Origin: Bacteroidales bacterium
GTDB lineage: Bacteria > Bacteroidota > Bacteroidia > Bacteroidales > UBA932
DNA length: 64,000 bases
Assembly (NCBI GenBank): GCA_017428945.1
Contig: JAFRPW010000005.1
Location: forward strand, 1-64,000
Direction of reading: 5' to 3'
Below the pieces are notes generated by a model. It was given only the letters and a program-made list of their open reading frames with translations. It did no database searches and was not told where the DNA came from. Below are positions 14,724 through 22,264 of this stretch, piece after piece; the first letter of the stretch is position 1; each line of letters begins with the position of its first letter. The position numbers and the translations under genes are program-made.

Positions 14724-15970
14724 AAAGGATTACTGTTTACGCAGATTTCAACTTTCTTGCGTCCCCGCAAGAGATTGGCACTTTGGGCTACGAACACGTC
14801 CGTGGCAAAGATCACTTTGTCTTTGAGTTTTCGCGTGAGTGGCTGGTGCGGCACGGTGGACTTGTGCTGAGCGGCGACCTTATCAACGCCCCCGCACTGC
14901 AGTATCCAAGAGGCGCAGACAGCGTTTTTGGCTTCGTCAAAGATTCCTTCCCGGACCGTTGGGGCCGTCTCTTGCTGGACCGCAGTGAACGCCTGATGGC
15001 ACAGTCGGAGCGAAGGCCCGTGCGAATGCTCACTGCCTATGACTACCTCACAGGTATTGAGGACTTCACTCGTATGGGAGGCATTCGCTACAAGAGCGAA
15101 GACGGCGACAACTACATAAATGCTGGAGCTAAGTATCTTGTCCCTCCCATTGAGAGCCTTCATGCCTTGTGTGAAGCCTGCCAGGAGATTGAGTTGGCCG
15201 AAGAACGTAACGAATTGCCTGAGAGGCGTTGGCTGGATCAACTTATTGACCCTGGATCATCACTTGGCGGCGCCCGGCCTAAAGCCAACATCATAGATAC
15301 CGATGGCAGACTCTATGTCGCAAAATTCCCGTCCAGGAAAGACCTGGAGAATACAGAACTCATAGAGCACTTCTCTCACCGTTTAGCCGCTGCTGCCGGT
15401 ATCAGTGTCGCGAAAACCCGTACCATCAGGATTTCAAGAAGCCGTGACCTGTTACTCTCCGAGCGCTTCGACAGAACGCCTGATGGCCGGCGTATACACT
15501 TCGCCTCCGCCATGTCTTTGCTTGGCCTGGATGACGGAGCCGGCAGCAGTACTGGTAACGGCTATCTGGACATCGTGGATTTCATCCTGCAGGGATGTGT
15601 AGATGTTGGACGGAACCTCAGGGAACTCTACCGCAGGGTTGCTTTCAATGTGATTTTCGGCAACACCGATGACCATTTCCGCAACCACGGCTTCCTGCTT
15701 ACCCCTAAGGGATGGACTCTTTCTCCCGCTTACGACATTAACCCAGGAGTCAAGTCTCACCAATGCCTGCTCATTGACCAATACACGGAGCAGTCCGACA
15801 TCACCGCCCTGCTATCTGCGTCTAACAACTATATGCTTGATGAGAAAGAAGCCGTCGAGATTATTGAGGAAGTACGCGCTGCTGTCAAAGACTGGCGCAA
15901 GGTGGCATCAGAACTTCAGATTCCACAAAAAACACTCTCTCCTTATTATAGCAAATGGGATAATCTATAA
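14720..15970 (+). CDS. HipA-family serine/threonine kinase toxin
   Basis: 416 residues, typical of HipA. An N-terminal subdomain (residues 10-110, with FGFVKDSFPDRWGRLL) is followed by the kinase: SSLGGARPKA (P-loop-like, about 178), VAKFPSRKD with the ATP-binding Lys, FDRT, and the catalytic loop NVIFGNTDDHFRNHGFL with the HxDxH-like Asp/His/Asn set, then LSPAYDINP for Mg2+. All key residues appear intact, so it should be active. E. coli HipA phosphorylates GltX; the target here is unknown. The genomic setting, flanked by palindromic repeats and gene fragments, suggests acquisition as a module. Confidence 0.92.
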   Translation: MKRITVYADFNFLASPQEIGTLGYEHVRGKDHFVFEFSREWLVRHGGLVLSGDLINAPALQYPRGADSVFGFVKDSFPDRWGRLLLDRSERLMAQSERRPVRMLTAYDYLTGIEDFTRMGGIRYKSEDGDNYINAGAKYLVPPIESLHALCEACQEIELAEERNELPERRWLDQLIDPGSSLGGARPKANIIDTDGRLYVAKFPSRKDLENTELIEHFSHRLAAAAGISVAKTRTIRISRSRDLLLSERFDRTPDGRRIHFASAMSLLGLDDGAGSSTGNGYLDIVDFILQGCVDVGRNLRELYRRVAFNVIFGNTDDHFRNHGFLLTPKGWTLSPAYDINPGVKSHQCLLIDQYTEQSDITALLSASNNYMLDEKEAVEIIEEVRAAVKDWRKVASELQIPQKTLSPYYSKWDNL

Positions 15971-16075
15971 TACATCCTCCACATAATCGCAGCCCTTACC
16001 GGGCTACTCCTGTGCGGCTGCGCAGAGAACCGCACTGCCGCTCCAAGCCTTGACGAAGTGGTGAAGTTCTATTAG
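15971..16075 (+). pseudogene. Lipoprotein signal-peptide remnant
   Basis: Directly after the hipA stop, a frame without an initiator reads IIAALTGLLLCGCAENR followed by SLDEVVKFY and a stop. This is a lipoprotein signal with lipobox (LLCGC) and a few mature residues, i.e. the 5' end of a lost gene or one whose start codon was replaced when the hipBA module arrived. Confidence 0.4.
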
Positions 16076-16237
16076 GCCGCAGAATAGTGGCATAAACGCA
16101 AGACGCCGGAGATATCAGAAGGCGCAGGAAACATTTTCTGGACGTTACCGGTAGAAAGATCCTTAGTATTGTAGGATGTGAGCTCACCAACCACATGATT
16201 GGTGGTCATTAAAGAATTGCAATGATTGGCATCTGAA

Positions 16238-16305
16238 GACACCTTCCATGGTGCTCTTTACATGTTATTGATTATCAAGCGTTTACCAATTAGCGCATGG
16301 AAGGT
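16238..16305 (+). repeat. ~70-bp palindromic element, copy 2
   Basis: GACACCTTCCATG at the left and GCATGGAAGGT at the right, with the shared middle GTTATTGATTATCAAGCG. Same orientation as copy 1 (14246). Followed by CCCCTTTTTTT. Nothing else is supported in 16076-16237. Confidence 0.75.
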
Positions 16306-16321
16306 CCCCCTTTTTTTGCCG

Positions 16322-16391
16322 GCACCTTCCATGCGCGTTTTTGCAACGGGTTAAATATCAGCAAGTTATAAAACACCCCATGGAAGGTGTC
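16322..16391 (-). repeat. ~70-bp palindromic element, copy 3 (inverted)
   Basis: GCACCTTCCATGCG to CATGGAAGGTGTC; read on the minus strand its middle (CTTGCTGATATTTAA) aligns with copies 1 and 2. It forms a head-to-head pair with copy 2, 16 bases apart. Confidence 0.75.
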
Positions 16392-16468
16392 TACGTTCAT
16401 AACAGTTCAACTAACACTCTCACGAAAGGATAACAACACTATGGGAGAATTCAAAACTTGGCGGGACA

Positions 16469-16546
16469 TTTCAAATATAATTGCCATCTTAGCACCGAAT
16501 TAATTCAACAAGATATGAATCTTAGAAACATCAAGGAAGACATTAT
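16469..16546 (+). pseudogene. Truncated copy of the promoter and 5' end of the gene at 19806
   Basis: TTTCAAATATAATTGC, the leader CACCGAATTAATTCA and the first codons (MNLRNIKEDI from the ATG at 16515) closely match 19761-19840, where the intact gene begins MNLRDIKKDI. In this copy the -7 box has become CATCTTAG instead of TATCTTTG, and similarity ends after about ten codons, so it is a dead 5' fragment. It shows a past duplication or rearrangement spanning this region. Confidence 0.65.
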
Positions 16547-16566
16547 TTCGAGTCTCTCAAGCATAA

Positions 16567-16594
16567 GAAAAGGACGCCGTTACGCGCCCTTTTC
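16567..16594. terminator. Bidirectional terminator-like hairpin
   Basis: GAAAAGGACGCCG and CGCGCCCTTTTC form an imperfect stem with A-run on one side and T-run on the other. It sits just past the stop of the minus-strand Bro-N gene (16600) and probably ends it. Confidence 0.55.
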
Positions 16595-16599
16595 TTTGT

Positions 16600-17448
16600 T
16601 TATTGGTTGTCAATTTCTGATGTCCCGGTTTCCAAAGCGGGTTTGTCTTTTGCATTAAGAGATGTGACCACGCTGGTGCCAACGCGTTTCTCGATGTTTT
16701 CGCGTGCTTCTCCTGCAATAGAGCCTCCTTCGCGGGCAATACGTTTGCTTTGGCCGAAAGATGTTGGCCGCTTGGCTTGGGAGATTGCCTTTGTAGAAAC
16801 TTCGGCAAGCATATTCAGCACAAGTTCGATATCGGTCATATTATCCCGAAGATTCTCCTTCTTAAGTCCTTTCAAATCCTTGTATTCTCTCACGGATAGG
16901 CCACTCCACGCCTTGGTGAGTTCGTTGGTTAGAATGGCATAGTCTTTCTCCTTGTCAATGCCCCTGGCCTTCCATTCGTCCGTGAGTTCTTTTCTCATCC
17001 GAATAGACTGGAGCCGCTGATGAATCCAGCCCTCAGAATAGCCCTTTGCTCGATAGTAATCCGCGCCCCTCAGTATGGCAAGTTCCGGGTCTTGAATCTC
17101 GTCAATCCTTTCGCTTGCTACACGGGCCATCCACTGCTTGAAAGGCTCTGCTTTCTTGGAAGGAATGGATTGAATTATACGAAACATCCCTTCAATACTG
17201 GCGGCCATTGTCTTACGATGTTTTCCATCTGGAGCCAGCATTCCAACAGGGGTACAAATTGTACCCCACTTGGCACTTAGTTCCGGATCTCTGGCTCGCA
17301 TCTTCTTGATATACTGCTTAGGGTCCTTACTTTCTGCCAAGACACCAACAGTATCAATGACTGAGAAATACCACTTCTCCTCTTCTTCGACCCAAGCAGT
17401 TCTAATTGTACTGCTCTCAAACAACTGTATTCTTTCGATATCAGACAT
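16600..17448 (-). CDS. Bro-N domain (phage antirepressor-like) protein
   Basis: 282 residues from the ATG at 17448, chosen because a TATATTTG box lies 16 bases upstream. Residues about 8-105 form a Bro-N domain (IRTAWVEEEEKWYFSVIDTV, VLAESKDPKQYIKKMRARD, FRIIQSIPSKKAEPFKQWMA), the DNA-binding antirepressor module of phages. The C-terminal part (residues 110-280) is helical and charged (YRAKGYSEGWIHQRLQSIR), as in the chromosomal Bro-N family that is widespread in gut Bacteroidota. No other phage genes are near, so it is an orphan whose role, perhaps in damage response or phage control, is unknown. Confidence 0.8.
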   Translation of the reverse strand: MSDIERIQLFESSTIRTAWVEEEEKWYFSVIDTVGVLAESKDPKQYIKKMRARDPELSAKWGTICTPVGMLAPDGKHRKTMAASIEGMFRIIQSIPSKKAEPFKQWMARVASERIDEIQDPELAILRGADYYRAKGYSEGWIHQRLQSIRMRKELTDEWKARGIDKEKDYAILTNELTKAWSGLSVREYKDLKGLKKENLRDNMTDIELVLNMLAEVSTKAISQAKRPTSFGQSKRIAREGGSIAGEARENIEKRVGTSVVTSLNAKDKPALETGTSEIDNQ

Positions 17449-17464
17449 AGCCTCAACGTTTTTA

Positions 17465-17472
17465 CAAATATA
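17465..17472 (-). promoter_or_regulatory. -7 box (TATATTTG) of the Bro-N gene
   Basis: CAAATATA on the plus strand; a CTTG follows 20 bases further upstream as a partial -33 element. This placement excludes longer N-termini for the Bro-N protein. Confidence 0.6.
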
Positions 17473-17583
17473 ATCCAATTGCTCTGCGATTGCAAGTCTG
17501 TTTTTATGCTTTTTCAACGTTTTTGAATACAACAAAAGCGGCCCGGGGAGGGTCGCTTTTGCTGTTGAGAGGTGGACGAAATC

Positions 17584-19386
17584 TTAGTCTATGTCGTGGA
17601 TCAGACGGACGGAGATGCGCATTCTATGATTACTGTTATAGATACCTATATCAGAAGTCTGCTCTAGATATGATCTCGCCATATTGGAACTATTTGCCGT
17701 TGATGTCCAATAGTAACCTCTGCCACCGTAAATATAAGAATAACTAGGATCGAAATAACCCGCCTGGGGCAGGAAAACGGCTCCTGCGGCCTCCATCTTA
17801 TCCCAATCGGATGCGCTGATTGTATTTCCGCCGCCGGCAGCAGCATCTTTTACATTGATGTTTACAATGTCAGCAACGCCGGCAGGATGAGTATATTCAT
17901 CAGGGAAAAGGATGTGCCCCTTGACATCATTTACTGTCGCCTTTGCAAATCGGGCGTTGGCAGTTCCACAAACGGTGGAAGTTGTGCGAGTGTTTATCAG
18001 GTAACTGAATTCAGTATCCTTGGGTGTCCTCCATGTATTGGCGGGAGTGCCTTCAAGCGACATTGTACCCCAATCTACAAAAGAGCCATCCCAATCCGCG
18101 TTATTTGTAGAACTGCTGATGCCAAAGTAGGTATTATCGTCCGTACTCCAACCAAAGAGGCCAACGGTGCAATCCGTAACCGTACTCTTTCCGTCAGCGG
18201 TAATCTTCGAATTGTCGCAACCAGAACCTTCCCCGCCAGGGCAGTCATACTGATGCTCGGCGAAGCTCCAGTCCCATGTTTCTCCTTGATCTGAAGTTGT
18301 AGCCTGAAGGTTACCTTTGGAGAAGTAAACCTGATCACCACCTGCATTGATGGTAAACTTACCCTTCAAAGCTCCGGCCGGGACGTAGGAAAGGCTGGCT
18401 GACACACGGTATATAGATCCCTTGTCAAAGCTGGCTGCTGCTTTGAAGGTCTTAGTAGCCACATAAGTATCCAATCCTGGACCTACATGCGCGGTAAACT
18501 TCCACTTGTTGCCGATGGCCTGGCCTGCGAACAGGCAGTTGGCAAAATAAAGGGTAACCACTCCTGAATCAGGGATGGTGATGTTGCAATAGAGTTTGGA
18601 GAATTCTTTATAACCCGAACCACGGCCCATAAGTGGATTGTCAGGTATATTAATATACTCCCAGCTATGGGAGCGCTCCATCGAGGCTGGGGCATCTGTG
18701 CTGTCATATGCATTAATTTCCATCAGGGTAAGTGTCTGCCCCTTGGCAGCATCAGGGAAAGTAGCTATTACCTTCAGGATGGTCATCTCGTGCGACAGAG
18801 TTGCCGTAAGAATATTGTTTTTAATATCAGCGATATCCACATCTCCAGACATAACGCAGTAATTTTCCAGGTGGGAGGCGTTATTATCAGAGGTCTGCAT
18901 TAAAGGCTGGAAATTGCCCTGGATGTACATATTCCCTACCTGAGCATCATAGAGGACAGATTTAGAGGTAGATGTGTAGTCTGTATAGGGATCTGTGGCA
19001 TATTTGCCGCCACCCTCCTCCGTAAGGGCAGGATATATAACTATCACGCTGGCTGGGCTGCTGCCGCCGTTAAAGGTACCGGAAAACTCTGCCTTTGTGC
19101 GGCCGGCGGCTCCTGTCGAAGTAAAATGATCAACGGTGACAAGACGTCCGGAACCGTCCAGTGTTACAACAGAAATGGTCTCGGTAGCTTCCCAGGATGC
19201 CTTGAGGACGTTCCCGTCGGGAGCGTAGCTGACTTTGGTGGCCGGAATTTCGGCAACAAGTTTCATGGGGATTCCGGCAGACACCTCAACAGGAGTTACG
19301 GCAGGTTCTTCAACCGGAGTTTCTCTTTTCTGGCAGGAAAAAGCTAATACAGCAGCAAATACTGACAAAACAAATAATTTCTTCAT
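17584..19386 (-). CDS. Fimbrillin-like lipoprotein with FISUMP-type C-terminal domain
   Basis: 600 residues. A lipoprotein signal ends in LAFSC (cysteine 18). Residues about 40-330 have the beta-rich pattern of Bacteroidales fimbrillin/Mfa-like proteins (ATKVSYAPDGNVLKASWEAT, FSGTFNGGSSPASVIVIYPA). From about 345 on, FTINAGGDQVYFSKGNLQAT, VGLFGWSTDDNTYFG, TWRTPKDTEFSYLINTR and RGYYWTSTANSSN to RLIHDID resemble the Fibrobacter succinogenes major paralogous (FISUMP) domain. Surface exposure is inferred. A 43-residue peptide gene precedes it by 15 bases in an apparent operon. Confidence 0.75.
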   Translation of the reverse strand: MKKLFVLSVFAAVLAFSCQKRETPVEEPAVTPVEVSAGIPMKLVAEIPATKVSYAPDGNVLKASWEATETISVVTLDGSGRLVTVDHFTSTGAAGRTKAEFSGTFNGGSSPASVIVIYPALTEEGGGKYATDPYTDYTSTSKSVLYDAQVGNMYIQGNFQPLMQTSDNNASHLENYCVMSGDVDIADIKNNILTATLSHEMTILKVIATFPDAAKGQTLTLMEINAYDSTDAPASMERSHSWEYINIPDNPLMGRGSGYKEFSKLYCNITIPDSGVVTLYFANCLFAGQAIGNKWKFTAHVGPGLDTYVATKTFKAAASFDKGSIYRVSASLSYVPAGALKGKFTINAGGDQVYFSKGNLQATTSDQGETWDWSFAEHQYDCPGGEGSGCDNSKITADGKSTVTDCTVGLFGWSTDDNTYFGISSSTNNADWDGSFVDWGTMSLEGTPANTWRTPKDTEFSYLINTRTTSTVCGTANARFAKATVNDVKGHILFPDEYTHPAGVADIVNINVKDAAAGGGNTISASDWDKMEAAGAVFLPQAGYFDPSYSYIYGGRGYYWTSTANSSNMARSYLEQTSDIGIYNSNHRMRISVRLIHDID

Positions 19387-19401
19387 AACATTCTTCCTCC
19401 A

Positions 19402-19533
19402 TTAAAACAGTAAATCAAGATCTCCTCCGTCTTCAAATCCAGGAGCCGTTAAACCACTGGCGGCAATGACGCCATCCAGCCATAATTCCATCACCTCGGT
19501 TTCCGGTGATACATACAATTCTTTTTGTTTCAT
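19402..19533 (-). CDS. 43-residue peptide upstream of the fimbrillin/FISUMP gene
   Basis: From the ATG at 19533: begins MKQKELYVSPETEVMELW, then LDGVIAASG and a C-terminus rich in Gly and Asp (GFEDGGDLDLLF). There is no signal peptide. Short peptides of this shape (basic start, YVSPE.EVME, VIAASG, acidic Gly-rich end) occur next to surface lipoprotein genes in Bacteroidales to my knowledge, but their role is not established; the GVIAASG boundary resembles a cleavable leader. It is 15 bases from the next gene and shares its leader with promoter at 19670. Confidence 0.65.
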   Translation of the reverse strand: MKQKELYVSPETEVMELWLDGVIAASGLTAPGFEDGGDLDLLF

Positions 19534-19570
19534 AGGCTTATGTTTTTATGAATTACCGTGTACACGAAAA

Positions 19571-19599
19571 CCCGCGGCACTTCTTGCGAAGCCCGCGAG
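19571..19599 (-). promoter_or_regulatory. Leader hairpin
   Basis: On the minus strand GCGGGCTTCGCAAGAAGTGC forms a stem closed by a GCAA tetraloop (CTTC-GCAA-GAAG), with further GC pairing, followed by GGGTTTTCG. It lies in the presumed 5' leader, 38 bases before the 43-residue peptide gene, and could be an attenuator or stabiliser. Confidence 0.4.
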
Positions 19600-19636
19600 C
19601 AGAAAATAATAAGTGGCTGATTATAAGATTGTTATA

Positions 19637-19646
19637 CCCCCCCCCC
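19637..19646. repeat. Ten-base C/G homopolymer in the leader
   Basis: A run of ten C (ten G on the transcribed minus strand) lies between the promoter box at 19670 and the peptide gene. Such tracts can change length by slippage. Confidence 0.7.
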
Positions 19647-19669
19647 GAAAGCGGAAAGAGCAAGTGACG

Positions 19670-19677
19670 CAAAAGTA
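19670..19677 (-). promoter_or_regulatory. -7 box (TACTTTTG) of the peptide/fimbrillin operon
   Basis: CAAAAGTA on the plus strand reads TACTTTTG on the minus strand. Transcription from here would include the G10 tract and the hairpin in a leader of about 130 bases. Confidence 0.5.
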
Positions 19678-19775
19678 TATGAAGTGGTGAAATACACTAC
19701 CAATACCTTAATCGGATACAAATCTATGCATTATTCGATAAAAATGCAAGTCTTCCCCGTTTCAAATAAAATTGC

Positions 19776-19783
19776 TATCTTTG
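19776..19783 (+). promoter_or_regulatory. -7 box (TATCTTTG) of the 95-residue protein gene
   Basis: TATCTTTG, 22 bases before the ATG at 19806. The same leader is found in mutated form at 16469-16514. Confidence 0.65.
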
Positions 19784-19805
19784 CACCGAATTAATTCAGA
19801 GAGAT

Positions 19806-20093
19806 ATGAATCTTAGAGACATCAAGAAAGACATCGAGTATGTGATCGGTGCATTTGTGGACGACTGCACGCTTTTCCTGAACGTGAATCCCGGAAAGAA
19901 CGCTGACGAGATTGCAAACCTCATTGACAAGGCCGTTGACCTTTACAACGACCTCCGTGAGAAGGTTGTGAAGAGCTCCGGAGCAGAAAAGCCCAAGGTG
20001 TGCTTCGACAGCATCCGCAAGGAACTCCTGGAAAAGACGGACGCCCTGTACGACGAGCTCAGCGCCGCCGCAAAGAAAGGACTTGGGAAATAA
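19806..20093 (+). CDS. Small helical cytoplasmic protein, unknown function
   Basis: 95 residues, no signal or membrane segment, predicted all-helical (MNLRDIKKDIEYVIGAFVDD, DEIANLIDKAVDLYNDLREK). It has its own promoter and a strong terminator, which suggests a well-expressed single-gene unit. It resembles short conserved Bacteroidales proteins without assigned function. A dead copy of its 5' end is at 16469-16546. Confidence 0.8.
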   Translation: MNLRDIKKDIEYVIGAFVDDCTLFLNVNPGKNADEIANLIDKAVDLYNDLREKVVKSSGAEKPKVCFDSIRKELLEKTDALYDELSAAAKKGLGK

Positions 20094-20111
20094 ACAACCC
20101 GCAATAGAACT

Positions 20112-20154
20112 CTCCATCCTTGAAAACTTACGTTTTTGAGGATGGGGTTTTTTT
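20112..20154 (+). terminator. Terminator of the 95-residue protein gene
   Basis: CCATCCTTGAAAAC and GTTTTTGAGGATGG pair at 12 of 14 positions around TTAC, followed by GGTTTTTTT. Confidence 0.9.
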
Positions 20155-20156
20155 AG

Positions 20157-20164
20157 TATCTTTG
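20157..20164 (+). promoter_or_regulatory. -7 box (TATCTTTG) upstream of the pre-mutL membrane protein
   Basis: TATCTTTG three bases after the terminator T-run and 6 bases before the ATG at 20171, giving a nearly leaderless transcript. Confidence 0.6.
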
Positions 20165-20170
20165 TAGTCT

Positions 20171-20479
20171 ATGGCAGGATTCAATTTTGGGTTTTTCGGA
20201 AACCAGGAACACAGGGTGTTCAATTACAAGCCGCGGTACTATGACCCGGAGGAGGAAAAACGCCGCCAGATGTTCGGCGACGTTGACGGCAGCAATGAAA
20301 AAGCCGCCAAAGACGGCACGTACATACCCGGAAGCAGCCTCAGGGGCGCTTTCCGCGGCGGCAACTACCAGAAAACCCGCAGTTCCATGAATAAGGTCCA
20401 TGGAATCATTACCATAATAACATTACTGCTTGTAGCGGCAGTTTTGGTTTTTTTCACTAAATTCTTTGAATTATTATAG
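20171..20479 (+). CDS. Single-pass membrane protein upstream of mutL
   Basis: 102 residues. A polar, Tyr/Arg-rich N-terminal domain (NFGFFGNQEHRVFNYKPRYY, DPEEEKRRQMFGD) is followed by one hydrophobic helix at about 77-98 near the C-terminus, so it is probably tail-anchored with the N-terminus in the cytoplasm. Proteins like it precede mutL in other Bacteroidota as far as I recall; the function is unknown. mutL starts 36 bases later, across a palindromic repeat. Confidence 0.8.
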   Translation: MAGFNFGFFGNQEHRVFNYKPRYYDPEEEKRRQMFGDVDGSNEKAAKDGTYIPGSSLRGAFRGGNYQKTRSSMNKVHGIITIITLLLVAAVLVFFTKFFELL

Positions 20480-20507
20480 GAGATCCCCGATCAGGTCGGG
20501 GATGACG
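20480..20507 (+). repeat. REP-like palindrome (GATCCCCG family)
   Basis: GAGATCCCCGATC/AGGTCGGGGATGACG hairpin between the membrane protein stop and mutL. Related copies are inside rsmE (24843-24901, a pair) and at 46588-46617. Confidence 0.75.
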
Positions 20508-20515
20508 AAAAAGAT

Positions 20516-22264
20516 ATGGTATTAAGGATATTACCAAAGAATATCGCAGACATGATTGCCGCGGGGGAGGTGGTGCAGAGGCCGGCCTCCGTGGTAAAGG
20601 AACTCATGGAGAATGCAGTGGACGCCGGAGCCACGGACATCAAGGTAATTGTCCTTGACGCCGGCCGCACCCTCATCCAGGTAATAGACAACGGCTGCGG
20701 CATGAGTGCGGACGACGCCGTCCTGTGCTTCGAGCGCCATGCAACGTCAAAGCTGGAATCGGCAGAAGACCTGCACAGGATAGAGACATTCGGCTTCCGC
20801 GGGGAAGCCCTGGCATCCATTGCGGCAGTGGCTGAAGTCACCCTCAAAACCCGCAGGGCAGAGGACGAGACCGGCGTGGAAGTAACCATGGCTGGCTCAG
20901 AACACACCGGCACAAGGGAAGTCCAGGCGCCCACCGGATGCAACTTTGCGGTAAGGAATCTTTTTTACAACATCCCCGCAAGACGTAAATTCCTCAAAAG
21001 CGACAGCGTAGAGCTAAGGCACATCATAGAAGAATTCCAGCGCGTAGCCATAACCCGTCCGGACATTGCCTTTACCCTCACCCATAACGGCAAAGACATC
21101 CACGTGGTAAAGCCCGGCCGCTCTCTCAAATTCCGCATCCAGGACCTTCTGGGCCCGGGCGTAGTGGGAGAAATCATGGACGTGCACGCAGAGACTTCCA
21201 TCGGCAACCTGAGCGGGTTCGTGGGCCGGCCGGAAAGCGCCAAAAAGACCCTTGGCAACCAGTTCTTCTTTGTGAACGGCCGATATTTCCGCAGCCCCTA
21301 CCTCCACAAAGCCGTGATGAAGGCCTACGAGAACCTTATCCCGGACGGCGTGACGCCGTCGTACTTCCTTTTCCTGGAGGTAGACCCGGCCAGCATGGAC
21401 GTGAACATCCACCCCACCAAGACGGAGATAAAGTTCGAGGAAGAGCAGATGCTGTTCCAGACCGTCCTGGGCGCCGTAAAGGAAGTCCTTGGCCGTGCAG
21501 GAGCCGGCGGCGGAATAGACTTTGACAACCCGGAGGATAAAGATATGCCCGTCATCGGCCCCAGCTTCAGGGAATACAAGCCGCAGGCCATGCCGTCGGA
21601 GGGTGCTGATTTCAGCTATAATCCGTTCGATCCCATGGAAGAGAGCCATGTGGACAGGCACGAGAATTACGGGGTGCTGTTCGAGGAAAGGACGCTGCCC
21701 ACACATCAGATTCTGGTGGTGCAGGGACGATATATCCTTACGCAATCGGCATCCGGAATAATGGTGGTGCATGTGCGGAGGGCTATGGAGAGACTGCTGT
21801 ACGGACGGTTCCTGAAGGCCCTTACGGCCAATGCCCACGTGAACCAGACAGCGCTTTTCCCGGAGCAGGTGACCGTGGGCGTGGAGGGAAAGCTCCTGTT
21901 TGAGGACAACGCCTCACTCCTTGCCGGGCTGGGGTTCGATATCGTCCCGCTGGGGAAAGACACCGTGGCCGTGAACGCCGTGCCGGAAGGCTTCTCCGCG
22001 GAGCCCGGGAAAGCGGAAGAGCTGGTGCGAAACATCCTTGGCATCCTGGCCGATGACCACAGTTCCCTCCCGGGATTGATGGAGCAGGGCCTGGCGCAGA
22101 AATTTGCCGCCGTAGGTGCCGCAGGGGCACAGAAACCAAGCTCCCCCATTGAGGCCCAGCGCCTTGTGGACGCCCTCCTGCAGGAGGAGAACCCGGAGTT
22201 CACCCCGTCCGGGAAGAAAATTATTTCCATCGTGCCGATGGAAGAGATTGAAAAGAGATTCTGA
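20516..22264 (+). CDS. mutL: DNA mismatch repair protein MutL
   Basis: 582 residues. The N-terminal GHKL ATPase has all signatures: KELMENAVDAGA (Mg-binding Asn/Glu), IDNGCGM, ATSKLESAEDL, TFGFRGEALASI. A transducer domain follows (FFVNGRYFRSPYLHKAV, VNIHPTKTEIKFEEE). After a linker (about 340-400) the C-terminal dimerisation domain begins QILVVQGRYILTQSASG. The endonuclease motif DQHA(X)2E(X)4E is replaced (MVVHVRRAMERLLYGRFLK: VVHVRRAMERLLY), so DQHAAHERILYE is degenerate here. The role is to couple MutS mismatch recognition to repair. Rhomboid overlaps its stop by one base. Confidence 0.96.
   Translation: MVLRILPKNIADMIAAGEVVQRPASVVKELMENAVDAGATDIKVIVLDAGRTLIQVIDNGCGMSADDAVLCFERHATSKLESAEDLHRIETFGFRGEALASIAAVAEVTLKTRRAEDETGVEVTMAGSEHTGTREVQAPTGCNFAVRNLFYNIPARRKFLKSDSVELRHIIEEFQRVAITRPDIAFTLTHNGKDIHVVKPGRSLKFRIQDLLGPGVVGEIMDVHAETSIGNLSGFVGRPESAKKTLGNQFFFVNGRYFRSPYLHKAVMKAYENLIPDGVTPSYFLFLEVDPASMDVNIHPTKTEIKFEEEQMLFQTVLGAVKEVLGRAGAGGGIDFDNPEDKDMPVIGPSFREYKPQAMPSEGADFSYNPFDPMEESHVDRHENYGVLFEERTLPTHQILVVQGRYILTQSASGIMVVHVRRAMERLLYGRFLKALTANAHVNQTALFPEQVTVGVEGKLLFEDNASLLAGLGFDIVPLGKDTVAVNAVPEGFSAEPGKAEELVRNILGILADDHSSLPGLMEQGLAQKFAAVGAAGAQKPSSPIEAQRLVDALLQEENPEFTPSGKKIISIVPMEEIEKRF

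Noticed and set aside
16238..16391. Repeat pair considered as a small CRISPR array
   Set aside because: The copies are inverted relative to one another, the repeat is ~70 bp with palindromic ends, there are no spacers of constant size and no cas genes.
16600..17448. Bro-N gene as part of a prophage
   Set aside because: Neighbours are a terminator, repeats and a surface lipoprotein gene; chromosomal orphan Bro-N genes are common in Bacteroidales.
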